From: Lophius americanus
Lineage: Eukaryota > Chordata > Actinopteri > Lophiiformes > Lophiidae
Assembly: GCA_037951165.1 (NCBI GenBank)
Contig: JBBDHG010000014.1
Location: 23,581,001 to 23,645,000, forward strand
Reading direction: 5' to 3'
DNA length: 64,000 nt
In this document: in pieces, positions 60,262 through 64,000 of the stretch
Position numbering within the stretch: position 1 is the first letter of the stretch
How the letters are laid out: each line of letters starts with the position of its first letter
Notes under the pieces: model-generated
Databases searched by the model: none
The model's input: the letters and a program-made list of their open reading frames with translations, nothing else
What the model was told of the DNA's origin: nothing
Position numbers and translations under genes: made by a program

Positions 60262-63058
60262 ACTCGGACTTTCGCAGATCGGCCGCCCTGTGCTTCACTG
60301 AAACCTGGCTCAGTGAGCATATCCCGGACAATGTGCTTCACCTGCCGGGCTTCCAGCTGCTCCGAGCGCACCGCGTAATGGCGCTCTCGGGGAAGACGAA
60401 GGGAGGCGGTTTCTGCTTCTATATTAATGAAAGTTGGTGCACGGATGTCACAGTGCTGAAGAAAATCATGCAATCCTCATTTAGAAACTTTATTCATCAA
60501 CTGCAAGCCGTTTTATTCTCCGCGGTTGTTTTCCTCCTTCATACTGGCTGGAGTCTACATCCCACCTCAGGCCTGCGTTAGTGATGCGTTACAACACCTC
60601 GCCGACCAGATTTCTGATCTGGAGCATGAACACACAAACTCTCTACTCATCATTCTGTGGGAATATAGACAGCACATCACTTGTCACATCAGGAGCACTA
60701 ACAGGCTGGACCACTGCTACACCACAATAAAGGATGCATGTCGCTCTGTCCTCCGTGCAGCTCTGGGACTCTCTGATCATTGTATGGTCCATCTCATCCC
60801 GTCGTACAGGCAGAAAATAAAATCTGCTAAGCCTGTAGTCAAGACTGTCAAGAGGTTGACACGGTTGAGGCAAAGCTGGAGCTACAGGCCTGCTTTGACT
60901 GCAGTGATTTGAGTGTCTTTGAGCATGCTGCTTAAGACCTGGATGAGTTGACTGACACTGTGACAACTTACATCAGTTTTTGCGAGGACATGTGTGTGCC
61001 AACAAAAGCCTTTTGCACATAAATAACAACAAACCCTGGTTTACTGCCAAACTCAGGCAGCTTCGTCAGACCAAGGAGGAAGCTTACCAGAGTGGTGACA
61101 AAGTCCTGGACAAGCAGGCCAGAAACACACTGACCAGGGAGGTCAGAGCAGCAAAGAAGTGCTACTCTGAAAAGCTGAAAAACAAGTTTTCAGCCAACGA
61201 CCAAGCATCGATGTGGAGAGGCCTGCGAGGATCAACAACTACAGGAAACCAGCATCCCCTGCTGTGGAGAGCTTTCAACTGGCTGAGGAGCTGAATAAGT
61301 TTTATTGCAGGTTCGACACCGGCTCTGAACTATCAACACCCCTTGCCCCCATCACACCCCTCCCCGCTGACCTCAAGCTTAGAACCTGTGATATGGAGAT
61401 GAGGAAGCTGTTTCAGAGACGAAAGATCAGAAAGGCTCCAGGCCTAAACGGAGTGTCCCCCTCCTGCCTGAAAGCCTGTCCTGATCAGCTGGACTCCATC
61501 TTCACACAGATTTTTAATAGATCACTGGAGCTGTGTGAAATCCCCTTATGCTTCAAACGCTCCACCATCATCCCTGTCCCCAAGAAATCCGCCATCACAG
61601 GATTAGATGACTACAGACCAGTCGCCCTGACGTCTGTGGTCATGAAATCCTTTGATAGAATGGTCTCCTCCCACCTGAAGGACATCACAGGCCTCCTGCT
61701 GGACCAACTGCAGTTTGCCTAGCGGGTAAACAGGTCAGTGGGTGATGCAGTCAACACAGGACTGCCCTTCATTCTGCAACATCTTGACCCTCCAGCGACA
61801 AACGCAAGGATCTTGTTTGTGGACTTCAGTTCAGCATTCAACACAATTGTACAAGGAACACGTTACTCCAAACTCCTGCAGCCCGCTGTACCAGCCTCCA
61901 ACTGTCAGTGGATAACAGACTTCCTGATGGACCGGGCGACAGCAGGTGAGGCTGGGTAAAATATCATCCTCAACAGGACAATCAGCACGGGGGCCCCACA
62001 GGGCTGTGTTCTGTCACCTCTACTCTTCTCACCCTACACAAAGGACTGCACTTGTGACGACCCATATGTGAAACTCCCGAGGTTTGCGGAGGACAACGGT
62101 CATCGGCCTCATCCAGTACGGCGACGAGTTTGCATAAAGACGGGATGTTGAACAGCTGGCCGTCTGGTGTGGTCACAACAACCTGGAGCTGAACAAGCTC
62201 AAAACTGTAGAGATGAGAGGGGACTTCAGGAGGAACCCCCCGTCACTGCCCCCCCTCGCTGTACTAAACAACACTGTCTGCTGTGGAATCCTACAGGTTC
62301 CTCGGAACTACAATCTCGTAGGACCTTAAGTGGACATCCAACACAGACAAAATCATCAAAAAGGTCCAGCAGAGGATGTACTCCCCACGCCAGCTTAGGA
62401 AGCTCAACCTGCCTCAGGTGCTGCTGATCCAATTTTACACTGCAGTAACACAGTCTGTTCTCTGCACATCCATCGCTGATTGGTTTGGATCTGCTACCAA
62501 ACAGGACAGAAACAGACTACAACGGATAATTAGATCTGCAGAAAAAATCATCGGATCCAACCGTCCCTCCATCCAGGACCTATACTCCTCCAGAGTCAGG
62601 AAATTGGCAGGAAAGATCACTGCAGACCCATCACACCCTGGACACAACCTGTTTCAACTTCTCCCCTCTGGCAGGTGCTACAGAACACTGTACGCCAAAA
62701 CTACCAGACACAAGAACAGTTTCTACCCACAGACCATCGACCTGACGAACAATCAAACCAGTGTCAGTGTTGTACAATAAACTTAATCACCTCATTATTC
62801 AATAACTACCTCCAACTGTCATTACTCTGACATCTTTGCACTGTCATATATATTTATATATACATATTAATATATATATATTTAAATGTATATAGCCTGT
62901 ACACAAGATCACCTCCATTTGTTTATGGCTTGTATATTTGTTTATTGCCTTGTCCATTTAATTAAAAAATATTTATATGACGTTCGTACTGTGAGAGCTC
63001 AGTTAACCGGAGTCAAATTCCTTGTATGCATATACATAGCCAATAAAGCTGATTCTGA
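60262..63058 (+). mobile_element. 5'-truncated Rex1/L2-type LINE, decayed
   Basis: Non-LTR retrotransposon coding for an endonuclease-reverse transcriptase, no longer functional. Endonuclease part from 60280: CFTETWLSEHIPD, GFQLLRAHR, GGGFCFYINESWC, then in another frame FILAGVYIPPQA, and LDHCYTTIKDA...GLSDHCMV (to about 60790). The linker reads INNNKPWFTAKLRQLRQTKE and KNKFSANDQASMW. The RT domain (61400-62120) has IPVPKK, DYRPVALTSVVMKSF, motif A FVDFSSAFNT (Asp at 61822-61824), motif B GAPQGCVLSPLLFS, and motif C as FAED (62083-62094), where the family has FADD. The C-terminal part 62376-62780 is open to its natural stop. In-frame stops at 61720 and 61957 and several frameshifts (near 60526, 60870, 61210, 62095) break it. 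The 3' UTR ends CAATAAAGCTGATTCTGATG. Clade (Rex1 or L2) inferred from memory. Confidence 0.85.
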
Positions 63059-63061
63059 TGA

Positions 63062-63440
63062 ATGGGTAGTTATCAAGAAACCTCTTTGGTTTTTTAATGG
63101 GATGCCATAACAGGGTGTAGTCCCAAGCAAAGTGGATTCTCCAACAATGGCCATCTTGGCTTGGAAAGATCCACGTCCAGTTTTCCTCAGCTCAGCATCC
63201 AACATCGAGGTTACAACCGGTAGTCTGTTACCGCAAACAGTACCGGGCATTGAATTCCAAGCTGAGAGAGCGTGAGGACAAGTGTGACATCTGTGAACCA
63301 GTTGTCAAATGACATCTTATTGTTCCGATCCTTTATGTCTCGCGGCTCTGCCACTTGCACCAAATACCTACCAGCTCTGGGAGTTGCACGACTCTTCCTG
63401 AGTTGATCTGAGTAGCACATTGCTTGCTTTACTGACTGAC
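63062..63440 (-). pseudogene. piggyBac-like transposase remnant C, central fragment
   Basis: Minus-strand fragment of a third piggyBac lineage. Reading from 63420 downward: RAGRYLVQVAEP, KMSFDNWFTDVTLVLTLSQL with the second catalytic Asp at 63304-63306, then after a one-base frameshift GTVCGNRLPVVTSMLDAELR and KTGRGSFQAKMA. The parts with the first and third Asp and the C-terminal finger are absent. At its 3' side (63062) it meets the 3' end of the plus-strand LINE, so the LINE may have inserted into it, although the rest of element C was not found before 60262. Confidence 0.8.
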
Positions 63441-64000
63441 CCTAACTGGCTCTCCTGATTTTGGGGTCCACTCGTACTCAGTGTCATTCTCAAGAACACC
63501 GTCCTCACTGTCTGAAAGGATGAACCTGGTCGATCAGGACGCTTCCTCATATAAAGTGTTATTGCGTTAATTTCCAAATAGTAATAATAAATAGTACAGT
63601 ATTTCCATCCATAGGCATAATTTTGCCCTGACAAAAGAGACCTAACTGTACAATGCTACCCTGAGGCAACTTATGAAAAACTAAGTTTCAATATCTGTAT
63701 GAAAAAAAAAAAATCTTTAAACTATTATGCTTCTTTATATAATCAAGGAAACTGACAGATTTTTTTTTAGAAATAGTCATTTAAAGTTTAACTTCTCAAA
63801 AAGTGACATTTATCTCACTTTCTGATGGTGTTGTGTACCATGAGGCTACGGTTCCTGAAAGGAAAGTTTTTGGTTCCCCACCAGCTGATCTGAGTTGGTC
63901 AAATGAACTTGGAGTTTGTTAAGTCTGAGTGAAACTTATGCAAGGGTACAATTAAAAGCCAACGTCAATGCAGCTCTGATCTTGTTAAAAACCATGGCAA
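63441..64000. other. no gene recognised
   Basis: AT-rich. The first 60 bases may still be piggyBac C in a decayed frame (a TPKSGEP-like stretch), the rest is unremarkable. Confidence 0.45.

Noticed and set aside
1..64000. CRISPR array, operon or bacterial-type gene cluster
   Set aside because: No spaced direct repeats, no coding density of prokaryotic type; all repeats fit a fish genome.

Overview
The window looks like a gene-poor, AT-rich stretch of a teleost fish genome (intergenic, or a very long intron). The evidence is the repeat content: three unrelated piggyBac-like transposase remnants, a Tc1-type transposase remnant, a hAT-like BED-finger fragment, a long Rex1/L2-type LINE, many short LINE 3' tails, a tRNA-derived fish SINE-like repeat, a likely fish Gypsy-type LTR, and abundant CA/TG/TA/ATT microsatellites. 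I found no host protein-coding gene, rRNA or tRNA gene that I can support. Almost every open frame longer than 60 codons is either a transposon relic or chance.

Layout. 1-2.3 kb: piggyBac-like element A, badly decayed, with an unusual N-terminal tandem repeat and a deletion just after its second catalytic Asp. 5-26 kb: mostly plain AT-rich sequence with eight copies of a dispersed repeat that I do not recognise (called here family X), a 34-bp-arm inverted repeat (17.4 kb), a GC-richer block (17.8-18.5 kb), a minus-strand hAT-like zinc finger fragment (19.3-19.7 kb), microsatellites and LINE tails. 27.6-28.5 kb: a Tc1 transposase remnant abutting a LINE C-terminal piece. 29.9-31.7 kb: piggyBac-like element B, nearly full length, all three catalytic Asp present, but broken by two stops, three frameshifts and one 10-bp duplication. 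35-45 kb: five more complete or partial family X copies, a SINE-like repeat, a candidate solo LTR (38.1-39.4 kb), and a CpG-bearing unclassified block. 45.9-46.5 kb: an older fish repeat split by a short LINE insertion with a clean 8-bp target duplication. 46.5-56.6 kb: mainly empty, with LINE tails. 56.6-58.9 kb: the last family X copy, a long TG tract and a 19-bp minisatellite. 60.3-63.06 kb: a 5'-truncated LINE with endonuclease and reverse transcriptase remnants, directly abutting piggyBac-like element C on the minus strand.

Nothing here works together as a pathway; the window is a record of layered transposition. The most interesting unexplained signal is family X: 14 recognisable copies (about 5.8 kb, roughly 9 % of the window) with short inverted termini, a conserved GCTGTC/GACAGC hairpin beyond one end, a GC-rich CGCCGCC segment near the other, and internal modules of roughly 130-160 bp whose number differs between copies. 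No open frame is shared between copies, so it looks like a non-autonomous mobile element. Identifications rest on motif recognition and remembered family features only; no database search was run.
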